This document shows, piece by piece, positions 26,773 through 36,082 of a DNA stretch of 36,719 nucleotides. Within the stretch, counting starts at the first letter, position 1; each line of letters opens with the position of its first letter. Location of the stretch: positions 1-36,719 of the forward strand of contig JALRKF010000031.1 of assembly GCA_023254905.1 (NCBI GenBank), in the 5' to 3' direction. A program made the position numbers and the translations under genes. Origin of the DNA: Crocinitomicaceae bacterium. GTDB taxonomy: Bacteria > Bacteroidota > Bacteroidia > Flavobacteriales_D > Crocinitomicaceae. The notes below the pieces were generated by a model, which saw only the letters and a list, made by a program, of their open reading frames with translations, was not told where the DNA came from and did not search any database.

Positions 26773-26991
26773 TTACTTATATCTAAATGTTATTCTACCT
26801 TTTGTTAAATCATAAGGCGACATCTCAACCTTTACTCTATCTCCTGGTAAAATTTTGATGTAGTACATTCTCATCTTTCCAGAGATGTGCGCTGTGATCA
26901 CATGACCATTCTCTAGTTCAACTCTAAACATCGCGTTCGACAATGCTTCGATAATTGTTCCGTCCTGCTCTATTGATGCTTGTTTCGCCAT
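26773..26991 (-). CDS. infA: Translation initiation factor IF-1
   Basis: The single S1/OB-fold domain has 72 residues, full length. It contains [40 protein letters not shown] and [18 protein letters not shown], all standard for IF-1, which blocks the A site during initiation. It starts 3 nt after secY, the usual place in the spc operon of Bacteroidota. An unremarkable 79-nt gap separates it from rpmJ. Confidence 0.98.
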   Translation of the reverse strand: MAKQASIEQDGTIIEALSNAMFRVELENGHVITAHISGKMRMYYIKILPGDRVKVEMSPYDLTKGRITFRYK

Positions 26992-26994
26992 AAT

Positions 26995-28326
26995 TTACAT
27001 TCCTGATAATTCTTGTGTCTTCCTTCCCTTCACACGTGTACCTTCCATAAGACCATCCATGTGTCTGTTCAATAGGTAAGATTCAATTTGCTGAAGCGTG
27101 TCCAAGACAACTCCGACCATAATCAGCATGGATGTTCCTCCAAAAAACATCGCGAAAGCATCATTCACACCTGCAAGATTTGCCAAGGCAGGAATAACCG
27201 CAACGAATGCCAAGAATAGTGATCCAGGGAACGTAATTCTCGAAACAAGGGAATCAACATATTCAGCAGTTTCTTCACCAGGACGAACTCCGGGTATGAA
27301 CGCCCCGCTTCTTTTCAAGTCGTCAGCAATTTTTCTTGGATTGATCATTATAGCTGTGTAGAAATACGTAAACACAATAATCAGTACCGCTAAAACTAAA
27401 TTATAACCAAAACCATATATATCACTGAAATTTCTTGCCAAAAATCCACTACCTGAAGCAAACAGCATCACAGGAAGTGTCATTATCGCTTGTGCAAAAA
27501 TGATCGGCATCACACCTGACGCATTCACCTTTATAGGTAGGTAGCTTCGCGCACCTTGGCCTTCAGGTGATCTTGCACCCACTACTCTCTTCGCTGTATT
27601 CAATGGAACTCTTCGAACTCCTTGAACAATGAGAACGGTTGCTAAAACTACTACTACAAACATAAAGATCTCTAATACAATCTTAATCAAGTTGCCTGAG
27701 TCAATGCTAATACCTATTTCTGACATAAAAGCTTCCGGAAGTCTTGCTAAGATTCCCACTGTGATCAACAACGAGATCCCGTTTCCAACTCCCTTATCTG
27801 TAATTCTTTCTCCGAGCCATACAGCAAACATTGCTCCAGCAACGAGCACGGTGATAGACTGCATCCACCAAAACGTTCCTGCTCCTTCCGGAAGGGCTCC
27901 TTTACTCTCCACATATAATGTTAAATATGTAGGAGCTTGCAATGCACAGATGACAATCGTTAGTATTCTTGTGTAACTATTGATTCTTTTTCTTCCCGAT
28001 TCACCCTCTTGTTGCATCTTTTGAACAGCAGGAACTGCAATTCCCAAAAGCTGCATGATGATTGATGCACTGATGTAAGGCATAATACCTAATGCCATTA
28101 TCGATGCATTTGTAAATCCGCCTCCTGAGAATAATGAAAGTAGGGTCTCTATCATATTCTGACCTCCAGCTTCCTGGGCCGCTGACAAAGCGGTGTAGTT
28201 CACTCCTGGAAGGATGATAAAAGATCCGATTCGATAAACTAGAATTAAGCTAAGCGTAAGAATAATTCTCTGCCGTAGCTCTTCTACTTTCCAGATGTTC
28301 TTTATATTTTGAATAAATCGTTTCAT
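26995..28326 (-). CDS. secY: Protein translocase subunit SecY
   Basis: SecY forms the channel of the Sec translocon in the inner membrane. The protein has 443 residues from the ATG at 28326. Ten hydrophobic helices can be followed, with signatures ILPGVNYTALSA (plug region), ALGIMPYISASIIMQLL and GNGISLLITVGI. The cytoplasmic loop TAEYVDSLVSRITFPGSLFL also fits. A TTG 18 nt upstream would add six residues (MPTFFG), but homologues start with a short MKRFI-type N-terminus, so I use the ATG. It is placed between L15 and IF-1. Confidence 0.97.
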   Translation of the reverse strand: MKRFIQNIKNIWKVEELRQRIILTLSLILVYRIGSFIILPGVNYTALSAAQEAGGQNMIETLLSLFSGGGFTNASIMALGIMPYISASIIMQLLGIAVPAVQKMQQEGESGRKRINSYTRILTIVICALQAPTYLTLYVESKGALPEGAGTFWWMQSITVLVAGAMFAVWLGERITDKGVGNGISLLITVGILARLPEAFMSEIGISIDSGNLIKIVLEIFMFVVVVLATVLIVQGVRRVPLNTAKRVVGARSPEGQGARSYLPIKVNASGVMPIIFAQAIMTLPVMLFASGSGFLARNFSDIYGFGYNLVLAVLIIVFTYFYTAIMINPRKIADDLKRSGAFIPGVRPGEETAEYVDSLVSRITFPGSLFLAFVAVIPALANLAGVNDAFAMFFGGTSMLIMVGVVLDTLQQIESYLLNRHMDGLMEGTRVKGRKTQELSGM

Positions 28327-28350
28327 TCCAAAAAATGTTGGCAAAGTTAG

Positions 28351-28797
28351 TTAGATTTCTGTACAATTCCCACCTCCTTTCTCAATAGCTGCTTTTGCAG
28401 TCGCTGAGAATTTGTGAGCAGAAACATCAATCTTAGTCTTTAATTCGCCTCTTCCTAGAATCTTAACGCGCTCATTTCTAGACACTAATCCATTATCTCT
28501 CAATACTTCAAGAGTAATTTCTTTCACATCTTTTCTTTCTACAAGCGCCTGAATCATGTCCAAGTTTATCGCCTTGTATTCAACGCGGTTAATATTTTTA
28601 AAACCAAATTTTGGAACTCGTCTTTGAAGCGGCATTTGACCTCCTTCAAAACCAATTTTCTTTGAATATCCAGATCTTGATTTAGCTCCTTTGTGTCCTC
28701 TTGTCGAAGTACCACCACGACCAGAGCCTTGACCACGAGCTATTCTCTTTTTGTTCTGAGTAGAACCTGAAGCTGGAGTTAAATTATGTAAATTCAT
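28351..28797 (-). CDS. rplO: Large ribosomal subunit protein uL15
   Basis: L15 (148 aa) is a late-assembly 50S protein. The long Gly/Arg-rich N-terminal extension (RIARGQGSGRGGTSTRGHKG, 18-37, then KSRSGYSKKIGFEGGQMPLQ) is intact, followed by the globular domain. It ends NCTEI. It is 24 nt ahead of the secY ATG. Confidence 0.97.
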   Translation of the reverse strand: MNLHNLTPASGSTQNKKRIARGQGSGRGGTSTRGHKGAKSRSGYSKKIGFEGGQMPLQRRVPKFGFKNINRVEYKAINLDMIQALVERKDVKEITLEVLRDNGLVSRNERVKILGRGELKTKIDVSAHKFSATAKAAIEKGGGNCTEI

Positions 28798-28816
28798 TTC
28801 TTGTCTTTTTTAAAGA

Positions 28817-28993
28817 TTAATCAACAACCTCAATAAGATGTTGAACTTTCTTAACCATTCCTAGGATCTGAGGAGTAGCTTCATGCTCTACTACCTGATT
28901 CATTTTTGATAATCCTAGTGCCTTAATCGTAGCTTTCTGTCTAGCAGGACGATTTATAGCGCTTCTAACTTGCTTAATTTTAATTTTCGCCAT
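28817..28993 (-). CDS. rpmD: Large ribosomal subunit protein uL30
   Basis: The gap between rpsE and rplO translates into 58 residues beginning MAKIKIKQVRSAINRPARQK and ending KKVQHLIEVVD. This is the normal size and sequence pattern of bacterial L30 (KALGLSKMNQVVEHEATP is the family signature region). Position S5-L30-L15 is canonical. Confidence 0.96.
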   Translation of the reverse strand: MAKIKIKQVRSAINRPARQKATIKALGLSKMNQVVEHEATPQILGMVKKVQHLIEVVD

Positions 28994-29005
28994 GATGCTA
29001 ACTAA

Positions 29006-29521
29006 TTAACCGTTAAACACTTTATCCAGCGTAACTCCTCTTTGCTTAGCAACTGTAACAGCATCTCTCATCTGAGTTAGTGCGTCCATTGTTGCTTTAA
29101 CAACGTTGTGAGGGTTCGATGAACCTTGTGATTTTGCCAAGACATTGTGTACACCTACGCTCTCCAATACTGCACGCATCGCACCACCTGCGATAACTCC
29201 AGTACCCTCGGCTGCTGGTCTCAACAAGACTCTAGCTCCACTGTATTTACCTTTCTGAACGTGAGGCACAGTACCATGAAGAATCGGAACTCTGATCAAA
29301 TTCTTCTTGGCGTCATCAATTCCTTTCGAAATTGCTTCAGTTACCTCTTTCGCTTTTCCTAATCCGTGTCCCACGATACCGTTTTCATCACCAACTACTA
29401 CTATTGCAGAGAAGCTGAATGTACGACCTCCTTTTGTAACCTTAGTCACACGGTTCACAGCCACAAGCTTATCTTTAAGCTCTATGTCTGCTGATTTTAC
29501 TCTGTTTACTACCTGTGCCAT
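29006..29521 (-). CDS. rpsE: Small ribosomal subunit protein uS5
   Basis: S5 (171 aa) lies at the mRNA entry channel and affects decoding accuracy. The N-terminal dsRNA-binding domain has [20 protein letters not shown] and [20 protein letters not shown]. The C-terminal domain has [19 protein letters not shown]. The start is 2 nt after the rplR stop. Confidence 0.97.
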   Translation of the reverse strand: MAQVVNRVKSADIELKDKLVAVNRVTKVTKGGRTFSFSAIVVVGDENGIVGHGLGKAKEVTEAISKGIDDAKKNLIRVPILHGTVPHVQKGKYSGARVLLRPAAEGTGVIAGGAMRAVLESVGVHNVLAKSQGSSNPHNVVKATMDALTQMRDAVTVAKQRGVTLDKVFNG

Positions 29522-29523
29522 GA

Positions 29524-29874
29524 TTAAAATTTTAGTCCGCCTTCTCTTGCTGAGTCAGCCAATGATTTAACTCTTCCGTGATACAAATAACCGTTTCTAT
29601 CGAAAACTACTGTTTCAATTCCGGCTTTAATTGCTTTTTCAGCCACCTCTTTACCTACTGCCGCTGCTTGTTCTATTTTTGTTCCTTTCGCAGCTTTATT
29701 ATTGTATGTGGATGCCGAAACTAAGGTGTTTCCAGTTGCATCATCAATAATTTGAGCGTAAATCTGTTTATTTGATCTAAATACAGTCAAACGAGGCTTT
29801 GTAGAAGTTCCAGTAATATTCTTCCTGATCCTTCTTTTAATTTTTGCTCTTCGCGTTACTTTACTAAATGCCAT
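29524..29874 (-). CDS. rplR: Large ribosomal subunit protein uL18
   Basis: L18 (116 aa) binds 5S rRNA together with L5 in the central protuberance. Conserved segments are [13 protein letters not shown] at the N-terminus, [18 protein letters not shown] and the C-terminal [20 protein letters not shown] with EGGLKF. Confidence 0.97.
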   Translation of the reverse strand: MAFSKVTRRAKIKRRIRKNITGTSTKPRLTVFRSNKQIYAQIIDDATGNTLVSASTYNNKAAKGTKIEQAAAVGKEVAEKAIKAGIETVVFDRNGYLYHGRVKSLADSAREGGLKF

Positions 29875-29892
29875 AACTTTTAAGATATCTTA

Positions 29893-30444
29893 CTATTTAG
29901 CTGCTGTTTTACCAGCTTTTCTTCTAATTTGTTCACCTAAGAACTTAATTCCTTTTCCTTTGTACGGTTCTGGTTTTCGAAGGGAACGAATTTTGGCTGC
30001 AGCCTGTCCAACAAGTTGCTTGTCGTGAGACTCAAGAGTCACGATTGGCGCCTTACCTTTTTCAGATACTGCTGATACCTTAATTTCTTTCGGGAGCTCA
30101 ATTACTACAGGGTGCGAGAAACCAAGAGCTAACTCAAGACGCTGTCCTGAAACATTTGCTCGGTAACCTACTCCTACAACTTCAAGCTCCTTCTTGAACC
30201 CTTCCGAAACTCCGACTATCATATTTTGTACTAAGGCACGATAAAGACCATGCTTCGCTCTGTGTGACGGCGCATCTGATTCGCGGGTGAAAGTAATTGT
30301 GTCCCCATCGATGTTCAGTCCTACACACGAATCAACTTCCTGCGTAAGCTCACCTTTCGGACCTTTAACGGTAATTAAACTACCATCCACTTTCACTTCT
30401 ATTCCACTCGGGATTGTTACTGGGGATTTTCCTATCCTTGACAT
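29893..30444 (-). CDS. rplF: Large ribosomal subunit protein uL6
   Basis: L6 (183 aa) is built of two duplicated alpha/beta domains near the sarcin-ricin loop. Seen are MSRIGKSPVTIPSGIEVKV, TVKGPKGELTQEV in domain 1, and the L6 signature KPEPYKGKGIKF in domain 2. The basic C-terminus RRKAGKTAAK is usual. Confidence 0.97.
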   Translation of the reverse strand: MSRIGKSPVTIPSGIEVKVDGSLITVKGPKGELTQEVDSCVGLNIDGDTITFTRESDAPSHRAKHGLYRALVQNMIVGVSEGFKKELEVVGVGYRANVSGQRLELALGFSHPVVIELPKEIKVSAVSEKGKAPIVTLESHDKQLVGQAAAKIRSLRKPEPYKGKGIKFLGEQIRRKAGKTAAK

Positions 30445-30462
30445 TTCTAATGAAATTATTAA

Positions 30463-30861
30463 TTAATGTACGTAAGCGAGAACCTCTCCTCCTACGTTTT
30501 CTTTTCTTGCTTGTTTGTCTGTGATAACACCTCTCGATGTAGATACAATTGCGATTCCCAAACCATTAATAACTCTTGGCATATCTTTCGCTCCTGTATA
30601 TTGTCGAAGACCTGGTGTTGATACACGCTGAATTTTTGTAATCGCCGGAACCTTTGTTGACGGATTGTATTTCAATGCTATTTTGATGATACCTTGCTTG
30701 TTATCATCTTCAAATTTGTAATCAAGAATATAACCCTGATCGAAAAGGATTTGCGTCATTGCACGTTTCACATTCGAACCAGGAATCTCAACTACTCTTT
30801 TTCCTGCAGAACTTGCGTTACGAATTCGCGTCAGATAATCTGCTATTGGATCTGTATTCAT
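30463..30861 (-). CDS. rpsH: Small ribosomal subunit protein uS8
   Basis: S8 is a primary 16S-binding protein of the central domain, and in E. coli represses the spc operon. From the ATG at 30861 it has 132 residues starting [20 protein letters not shown], which is the family N-terminus. The C-terminal signature [20 protein letters not shown] is present. An open frame continues 33 codons upstream, but that stretch reads [19 protein letters not shown], matches no S8 and covers the predicted promoter, so it is not coding. Confidence 0.97.
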   Translation of the reverse strand: MNTDPIADYLTRIRNASSAGKRVVEIPGSNVKRAMTQILFDQGYILDYKFEDDNKQGIIKIALKYNPSTKVPAITKIQRVSTPGLRQYTGAKDMPRVINGLGIAIVSTSRGVITDKQARKENVGGEVLAYVH

Positions 30862-30929
30862 GTTGTTTAATTTTCGGTAACGGTTTTCAATCGCTTGAAC
30901 CTGAAACCAGTTTATAATTTTTAGGGACG

Positions 30930-30960
30930 CAAAGATATAAAGACTAAAGATACTTGACAA
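30930..30960 (-). promoter_or_regulatory. Internal promoter upstream of rpsH
   Basis: On the minus strand there is TTG (30960-30958), a 20-nt spacer and TATCTTTG (30937-30930), a full match to TTG-N19-21-TAnnTTTG. It lies in a 137-nt gap between rpsN and rpsH, far larger than most gaps in this cluster, with about 65 nt of leader before the rpsH ATG. It would let S8 and all later genes be transcribed independently of the upstream promoter. Confidence 0.6.
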
Positions 30961-30998
30961 GAATGACAGCCATCTTTACCTTTTGACTTTGAAAAACC

Positions 30999-31313
30999 CT
31001 ACCAGCTTGCTTTTTTCACTCCTGGGATCTTTCCTGCCAACGCCATCTCACGGAAGGTAACCCTTGAGATTCCGAACTGACGCATATATCCTCTTGGGCG
31101 ACCAGTTAGTCCACATCTATTATGCACTCTAACTTTAGCTGAATTAGCAGGAAGTTTTTGAAGCTTCATCATCGCTTCCCACTTAGCCTCTGACGCCTCT
31201 TCCGAAGTATCTGAAGATTTTAAGATTTTAGTCAGCTCTTCGCGTTTCGCTGCGTGCTTTGCTGCTAATCTCTCTCTTTTGCGCTCTCGCGCTTTCATTG
31301 ATTCTTTTGCCAT
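30999..31313 (-). CDS. rpsN: Small ribosomal subunit protein uS14, zinc-free form
   Basis: S14 (104 aa) belongs to the 30S head. It has the long N-terminal helix ([19 protein letters not shown]) of the C-minus group and the C-terminal [20 protein letters not shown] with [11 protein letters not shown]. The zinc form has two CxxC pairs in the C-terminal half; here only one cysteine remains (NRCGLTG), so zinc is not bound. It is followed by the unusual 137-nt gap before rpsH. Confidence 0.96.
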   Translation of the reverse strand: MAKESMKARERKRERLAAKHAAKREELTKILKSSDTSEEASEAKWEAMMKLQKLPANSAKVRVHNRCGLTGRPRGYMRQFGISRVTFREMALAGKIPGVKKASW

Positions 31314-31319
31314 CTCTTT

Positions 31320-31871
31320 CTATTTTTTAGTGAATGGAAAACCGAAAGCATCAAGAAGAGCTTTCGCTTCTTCGTCTGTTTCTGCTGTCGTAACAAAAGT
31401 TATATCCATTCCTAGAATACGGTTTACCTTATCGATATCGATCTCTGGGAAAATGATGTGTTCTTTCACACCCATGTTAAAATTACCTCTTCCATCAAAT
31501 CCTTTCGCCGGAACACCTCGAAAGTCACGTGTTCTTGGAAGTGCCACGGAAAGTAATCTATCTAAGAACTCGTACATGCGCTCTCCACGCAGTGTAACTT
31601 TTGTTCCTATCGGCATCCCTTTTCTCAACTTAAAATTGGAGATATCCTTTCTTGATATTGTCGCAATCGCTTTTTGACCTGCAATTCTTGATAAATCATC
31701 AACTGCGTTATCAACAAGTTTCTTATCTGCTACCGCATCTCCAATACCCTGGCTTATTACGATTTTCGAAAGTTTAGGTACACGCATCTTCGTTTTGTAA
31801 CCGAACTTTTCAGTCAATGCAGAAATAATTTCTGCCCTGTACTTTTCTTGTAGTCTTGGTGTGTAACTCAT
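31320..31871 (-). CDS. rplE: Large ribosomal subunit protein uL5
   Basis: L5 (183 aa) binds 5S rRNA in the central protuberance and touches the P-site tRNA. Conserved parts are [56 protein letters not shown] and [20 protein letters not shown]. Its ATG shares one base with the rplX stop (TAATG). Confidence 0.97.
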   Translation of the reverse strand: MSYTPRLQEKYRAEIISALTEKFGYKTKMRVPKLSKIVISQGIGDAVADKKLVDNAVDDLSRIAGQKAIATISRKDISNFKLRKGMPIGTKVTLRGERMYEFLDRLLSVALPRTRDFRGVPAKGFDGRGNFNMGVKEHIIFPEIDIDKVNRILGMDITFVTTAETDEEAKALLDAFGFPFTKK

Positions 31872-32197
31872 TATTTTATCTCCTCTCCTGTTTTCTTAGA
31901 ATAACGAACTAATTTTCCATCCTTGTTCTCTTTACGACCAATGCGGGATGCTTGACCATTATGAACAACCATGAGGTTAGATATGTGGATTCCAGCTTCT
32001 GTTTCCACTATTCCACCCTGAGGCTCCTGTGCACTTGGTTTGTTGTGTTTCTTTATGATATTCACACCCTCGACAGTTGCACGATTCTTCTTTCTGTCAA
32101 TTGAAAGTACCTTTCCTTCTTGACCGTTTGATTCACCTGCCAAAACTTTGACTGTGTCTCCTACTTTAATATGTAATTTCTGTTGCATGACTTCCAT
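31871..32197 (-). CDS. rplX: Large ribosomal subunit protein uL24
   Basis: L24 (108 aa) starts 50S assembly at the 5' end of 23S rRNA. The KOW motif is at the N-terminus ([20 protein letters not shown]), followed by [21 protein letters not shown] second ATG at codon 4 gives MQQKLHIK, which is as likely a start because many homologues begin that way. Confidence 0.96.
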   Translation of the reverse strand: MEVMQQKLHIKVGDTVKVLAGESNGQEGKVLSIDRKKNRATVEGVNIIKKHNKPSAQEPQGGIVETEAGIHISNLMVVHNGQASRIGRKENKDGKLVRYSKKTGEEIK

Positions 32198-32201
32198 TAT
32201 T

Positions 32202-32570
32202 TTAAAGTACCTCAGGAGCTAATGAAACTACCTTCATGTAGTTTGCATCACGTAGCTCACGAGCAACGGGTCCAAAAATACGGGTTCCTCTCATTTCACC
32301 AGCTGCATTCAAGATAACGCAAGCGTTATCATCGAATCTGATGTAAGAACCGTCTGGACGACGTACTTCTTTTTTTGTTCTTACTACTACTGCCGTGGCA
32401 ACTGATCCTTTCTTCACAGCTCCAGAAGGCATTGCGCTCTTCACAGTAACAACGATTTTATCTCCAATGGAGGCATAACGTCTTTTTGTTCCACCCAATA
32501 CGCGGATACAAAGAACTTCTTTTGCTCCTGAGTTATCGGCTACTGATAGTCTTGATTCACTCTGTATCAT
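32202..32570 (-). CDS. rplN: Large ribosomal subunit protein uL14
   Basis: L14 (122 aa) takes part in inter-subunit bridges B5 and B8. It starts [20 protein letters not shown] and contains [16 protein letters not shown], the signature [20 protein letters not shown] and [20 protein letters not shown]. Length is exact for the family. Confidence 0.98.
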   Translation of the reverse strand: MIQSESRLSVADNSGAKEVLCIRVLGGTKRRYASIGDKIVVTVKSAMPSGAVKKGSVATAVVVRTKKEVRRPDGSYIRFDDNACVILNAAGEMRGTRIFGPVARELRDANYMKVVSLAPEVL

Positions 32571-32579
32571 TACTAAAAA

Positions 32580-32837
32580 TTATTTAGCTCTTTCAATTAC
32601 TTCAACTAATCTCCAGTTCTTAGACTTTGATAAAGGTCGAGTCTCCATTATGCGAACTGTATCCCCGATATTACAATCGTTTGTTTCGTCATGAGCCACG
32701 AATTTACTTGTCTTTTTAACGAACTTTCCGTATTTCGGGTGTTTCACTTTACGCTCTACAGACACTACTATTGATTTGTCCATTTTATCGCTTGTCACAA
32801 CTCCGATACGTTCTTTTCTTAAATTTCGCTTTTCCAT
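32580..32837 (-). CDS. rpsQ: Small ribosomal subunit protein uS17
   Basis: S17 (85 aa) is a primary 16S-binding OB-fold protein of the 5' domain. Seen are [38 protein letters not shown] and [20 protein letters not shown], standard for bacterial S17. Confidence 0.97.
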   Translation of the reverse strand: MEKRNLRKERIGVVTSDKMDKSIVVSVERKVKHPKYGKFVKKTSKFVAHDETNDCNIGDTVRIMETRPLSKSKNWRLVEVIERAK

Positions 32838-32863
32838 ATAAGCTTTTTTAAAGTTTGGCGCGC

Positions 32864-33058
32864 CTAAGCTTCCGCCTCACGTTTCGTTAATTCTGTTTTC
32901 AATCTTGCGATCGTTTTTCTTGTGTGACGGATCTGTAACGGATTCTCCATCGGAGCTACTTTATGAGAGATTTTCATCTTCATTAGTGACTCGCTAAGAT
33001 TTTCGATCTGTGCTTTCACGTCTTCCAAAGACATTTTTGCGATTTCTTGTTGTTTCAT
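32864..33058 (-). CDS. rpmC: Large ribosomal subunit protein uL29
   Basis: L29 (64 aa) is a two-helix protein beside L23 at the tunnel exit. [20 protein letters not shown] and [20 protein letters not shown] are the two conserved helical segments. It lies between L16 and S17. Confidence 0.96.
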   Translation of the reverse strand: MKQQEIAKMSLEDVKAQIENLSESLMKMKISHKVAPMENPLQIRHTRKTIARLKTELTKREAEA

Positions 33059-33065
33059 AATTCAA

Positions 33066-33494
33066 TTATTTTCCTGGTACAACATAGTCGTTACGGGTAA
33101 CGAACTTACATTTTACAGGTAATTTTTGAGCGGCCAAACGCATTGCTTCTTTCGCTGTTTCATAAGGTACTCCCTCAGCTTCAAACAAAATTCGACCTGG
33201 TCTAACAACTGCTACCCAATGACTAGGAGCACCTTTACCTTTACCCATACGTACCTCCGCAGGTTTCGCTGTAACAGGTTTGTCAGGGAATATTCTAATC
33301 CACACCTTTCCTTCACGCTTCATGTAGCGAGTTACCGCAATACGAGAAGCTTCTATCTGGCGTGAAGTGATCCACCCTGGCTCCAAAGTCTTCAATCCAA
33401 AAGATCCGAAAGCAACAGTACTACCTCTATGAGCTAAGCCTCTGTTTCTTCCCTTTTGGGCTTTTCTAAATTTGGTTCTTTTTGGTGATAACAT
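33066..33494 (-). CDS. rplP: Large ribosomal subunit protein uL16
   Basis: L16 (142 aa) sits near the A-site tRNA elbow. It starts [20 protein letters not shown] and contains [20 protein letters not shown], then [20 protein letters not shown], whose GKGKG loop reaches the A-site tRNA. The C-terminal [11 protein letters not shown] is normal. Confidence 0.98.
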   Translation of the reverse strand: MLSPKRTKFRKAQKGRNRGLAHRGSTVAFGSFGLKTLEPGWITSRQIEASRIAVTRYMKREGKVWIRIFPDKPVTAKPAEVRMGKGKGAPSHWVAVVRPGRILFEAEGVPYETAKEAMRLAAQKLPVKCKFVTRNDYVVPGK

Positions 33495-33532
33495 TTTTCT
33501 CTAATTTTAATGTTAAACTGTCAAGCAGTTTT

Positions 33533-34243
33533 TTATTTTCTCGCTCTTCTTTTACCTCCTGGTTTTCTTCCACCACCTTTTCCTGACTTCGCGCCAATGT
33601 TTGGTGATAGATCTCTTTTACCATAAACCTCACCCTTACAAATCCATACCTTGATACCGATACGACCGTAAGTTGTATGAGCTTCTGCAAGAGCATAATC
33701 GATGTCAGCTCTGAACGTGTGTAACGGAGTACGTCCATCTTTGTACATCTCTGAGCGAGCCATTTCTGCACCATTCAAACGTCCAGAAATCTTAACTTTG
33801 ATTCCTTCAGCTCCCATGCGCATTGTACTAGCGATTGCCATTTTGATTGCACGACGGAAAGAAATTCGAGCTTCAATCTGACGTGCTATACTATCTGCAA
33901 CAAGACGGGCATCCAGCTCTGGACGCTTTACCTCGAAAATATTGATCTGAATCTCTTTTTTCGTCAGTTTTTTTAACTCTTCTTTCAATTTGTCAACCTC
34001 TTGACCACCTTTACCAATAATTACCCCTGGACGTGCTGTGTGGATTGTAACGGTAACCAACTTCAACGTTCTTTCGATGATAATCTTGGCAATACTTGCT
34101 CTAGATAAACGAGCGTTGAGGTATTGACGAATCTTGTCATCCTCAACTAACTTATCTCTATAGTTTTCACCTCCATACCAGTTTGATTCCCAACCTTGGA
34201 TGAAGCCTAATCTATTCCCTATTGGATTTGTCTTTTGTCCCAT
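33533..34243 (-). CDS. rpsC: Small ribosomal subunit protein uS3
   Basis: S3 (236 aa) forms the mRNA entry site and contributes to mRNA helicase activity. The KH domain contains [20 protein letters not shown] (about 56-75). The C-terminal domain has [20 protein letters not shown] and [21 protein letters not shown] glycine/arginine-rich tail ([20 protein letters not shown]) ends the protein. Confidence 0.97.
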   Translation of the reverse strand: MGQKTNPIGNRLGFIQGWESNWYGGENYRDKLVEDDKIRQYLNARLSRASIAKIIIERTLKLVTVTIHTARPGVIIGKGGQEVDKLKEELKKLTKKEIQINIFEVKRPELDARLVADSIARQIEARISFRRAIKMAIASTMRMGAEGIKVKISGRLNGAEMARSEMYKDGRTPLHTFRADIDYALAEAHTTYGRIGIKVWICKGEVYGKRDLSPNIGAKSGKGGGRKPGGKRRARK

Positions 34244-34254
34244 TTATCTACTAA

Positions 34255-34650
34255 TTAATTTGCACCATCAATTACGATAGTAACGTGGTTTGATCTTTTT
34301 CTAATTCGATGCGCTCTACCTTGTGGAGCCGGCTGGATTCTTTTTAACATTCTTCCACCACTCACTTCAATTGATTTAACAACCAATGTTTCTTCCTCAA
34401 TACTTCTGTCTTCATTTTTCTGCTCCCAATTAGCGATTGCAGAACGAAGAAGTTTTTCCAAACTATTAGAAGCCTCTTTCGCATTATGTTGCAGAATATT
34501 AAGGGCTTTATTTACCTCAACCCCTCTAACAAGGTCTGCAACTAGTCTCATCTTGCGCGGAGCAATTGGAGAATTGTTCAACTTGGCAATTGCCATTGAT
34601 TTTTTCTCTTCTTTCAGCTGCTCAGCTTTTAATCTTTTTCTAGCACCCAT
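34255..34650 (-). CDS. rplV: Large ribosomal subunit protein uL22
   Basis: L22 (131 aa) has a beta-hairpin lining the exit tunnel. It carries an N-terminal extension ([18 protein letters not shown]) before the core [20 protein letters not shown], as in other Bacteroidota. The hairpin is [20 protein letters not shown]. Confidence 0.96.
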   Translation of the reverse strand: MGARKRLKAEQLKEEKKSMAIAKLNNSPIAPRKMRLVADLVRGVEVNKALNILQHNAKEASNSLEKLLRSAIANWEQKNEDRSIEEETLVVKSIEVSGGRMLKRIQPAPQGRAHRIRKRSNHVTIVIDGAN

Positions 34651-34661
34651 AACTCTGCTTA

Positions 34662-34937
34662 TTATCTTTTCTTATCCTTTTTCCCTGCATGTCCACGGAA
34701 ATTACGCGTTGGTGCGAATTCACCTAATTTGTGACCCACCATATTTTCCGTAACAAATACAGGAATGAATTTATTACCATTGTGAACTGCAAACGTCAAA
34801 CCTACAAAGTCAGGAGTAATAGTACTCGCTCTAGACCATGTCTTGATGACCTGCTTTTTTCCTGATGCTTGTGCATCATCCACCCTCTTCATTAGCTTGT
34901 AATGAACAAAAGGAGGTTTTTTTAATGAACGACTCAT
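34662..34937 (-). CDS. rpsS: Small ribosomal subunit protein uS19
   Basis: S19 (91 aa) lies at the top of the 30S head with S13. It begins [20 protein letters not shown] and contains [20 protein letters not shown] and [20 protein letters not shown], all standard. Confidence 0.97.
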   Translation of the reverse strand: MSRSLKKPPFVHYKLMKRVDDAQASGKKQVIKTWSRASTITPDFVGLTFAVHNGNKFIPVFVTENMVGHKLGEFAPTRNFRGHAGKKDKKR

Positions 34938-34944
34938 ATCCTAA

Positions 34945-35769
34945 TTATTTTTTTCTCTTTTCAACTATAAACTTGTCAGAATACTTCTTCTTAGCACGCG
35001 TTTTGTAACCTTTTGCAGGCATACCATTTCGTGATCTCGGATGTCCTCCTGAGTTACGTCCTTCACCACCACCCATTGGGTGATCAACAGGATTCATAAC
35101 TACACCACGAACTCGTGGACGACGACCTAACCATCGAGATCTTCCGGCTTTACCAGAAACTACCAAGTTGTGTTCAGAATTGGATACCGATCCGATCGTA
35201 GCTTTACATGTAATCAAAATCATTCTAGTTTCTCCAGAAGGCATTTTAACTACTGCATAACGACCATCACGCGCGTTCAACTGAGCATAAGTACCAGCAC
35301 CTCTTGCGATAGCACCTCCTTTACCCGGTTTGAGTTCGATGTTGTGAATCACAGTACCTAGAGGAATATCACTCAAGTACATTGTATTCCCAACATTTGG
35401 AGTGGCATCTTTACCAGACATAACTTTGTCTCCAACTTTCAATCCTTCTGGAGCAATGATATATCTCTTTTCACCATCCGCATAGTACAACAAAGCGATG
35501 TTAGCCGTTCTGTTCGGATCATATTCGATCGCTTTAACAGTAGCTGGAACACTTTCTTTGTCTCTCTTAAAATCAATAACTCGGTACTTTTGTTTGTGAC
35601 CACCACCAATGTAGCGCATCGTCATACGACCGTCGTTATTACGACCACCAGATTTACTCTTACCCTTTACTAGGCTTTTCTCAGGCTTAGCTGCAGTAAT
35701 ACTCGAGTAGTCACTGTTGATCTTGTGTCTTTGCCCTGGAGTGATAGGCTTGAATTTTTTAAGACCCAT
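34945..35769 (-). CDS. rplB: Large ribosomal subunit protein uL2
   Basis: L2 (274 aa) is needed for subunit association and supports the peptidyl transferase centre. The N-terminal [18 protein letters not shown], the SH3-like central RNA-binding part ([20 protein letters not shown]) and the C-terminal [20 protein letters not shown] with the conserved histidine are all present. Confidence 0.98.
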   Translation of the reverse strand: MGLKKFKPITPGQRHKINSDYSSITAAKPEKSLVKGKSKSGGRNNDGRMTMRYIGGGHKQKYRVIDFKRDKESVPATVKAIEYDPNRTANIALLYYADGEKRYIIAPEGLKVGDKVMSGKDATPNVGNTMYLSDIPLGTVIHNIELKPGKGGAIARGAGTYAQLNARDGRYAVVKMPSGETRMILITCKATIGSVSNSEHNLVVSGKAGRSRWLGRRPRVRGVVMNPVDHPMGGGEGRNSGGHPRSRNGMPAKGYKTRAKKKYSDKFIVEKRKK

Positions 35770-35779
35770 TTTTTACTAC

Positions 35780-36076
35780 TTAAAAATTATTAAACAAATC
35801 AATCGTTTCTCCATCTGCAACAGTAACCAAAGCTTTTTTCCACTTGTTGTTACGTTGATAAACGATACCTCTATTTGTATACTTCATAGAGGGTTTCCCG
35901 CCGCCATAATTCATTGTACGAACATCAGTCACCTGAACCCCGTACATTCTCTCGACAGCTTCTTTTATTTCCAATTTATTCGCCTTATTATCTACAGCAA
36001 ATGTAAATCTGTTGAACTTCTCAGTATCACCAGTTGCTTTCTCTGTAATTATTGGCTTCTTAATTATTGTGTTCAT
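35780..36076 (-). CDS. rplW: Large ribosomal subunit protein uL23
   Basis: L23 forms the docking site for trigger factor and SRP at the tunnel exit. From the ATG at 36076 it has 98 residues starting MNTIIKKPIITEKATGDTEK, with NKANKLEIKEAVERMYGVQV following. A TTG two codons upstream, just after the rplD stop, is an unlikely start. GGAG lies directly before the ATG, too close to act as a standard ribosome-binding site. Confidence 0.96.
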   Translation of the reverse strand: MNTIIKKPIITEKATGDTEKFNRFTFAVDNKANKLEIKEAVERMYGVQVTDVRTMNYGGGKPSMKYTNRGIVYQRNNKWKKALVTVADGETIDLFNNF

Positions 36077-36082
36077 CTCCAA

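Noticed and set aside
28327-28344. TTG start of SecY adding six residues
   Set aside because: Homologues begin near the MKRFI segment and an ATG is available at 28326.
30862-30960. 33-residue N-terminal extension of S8
   Set aside because: S8 proteins start at the [10 protein letters not shown] segment, and the extension overlaps the promoter match.
33466-33774. 102-residue open frame on the same strand as rpsC
   Set aside because: It overlaps the rpsC coding region in another frame and resembles no protein.
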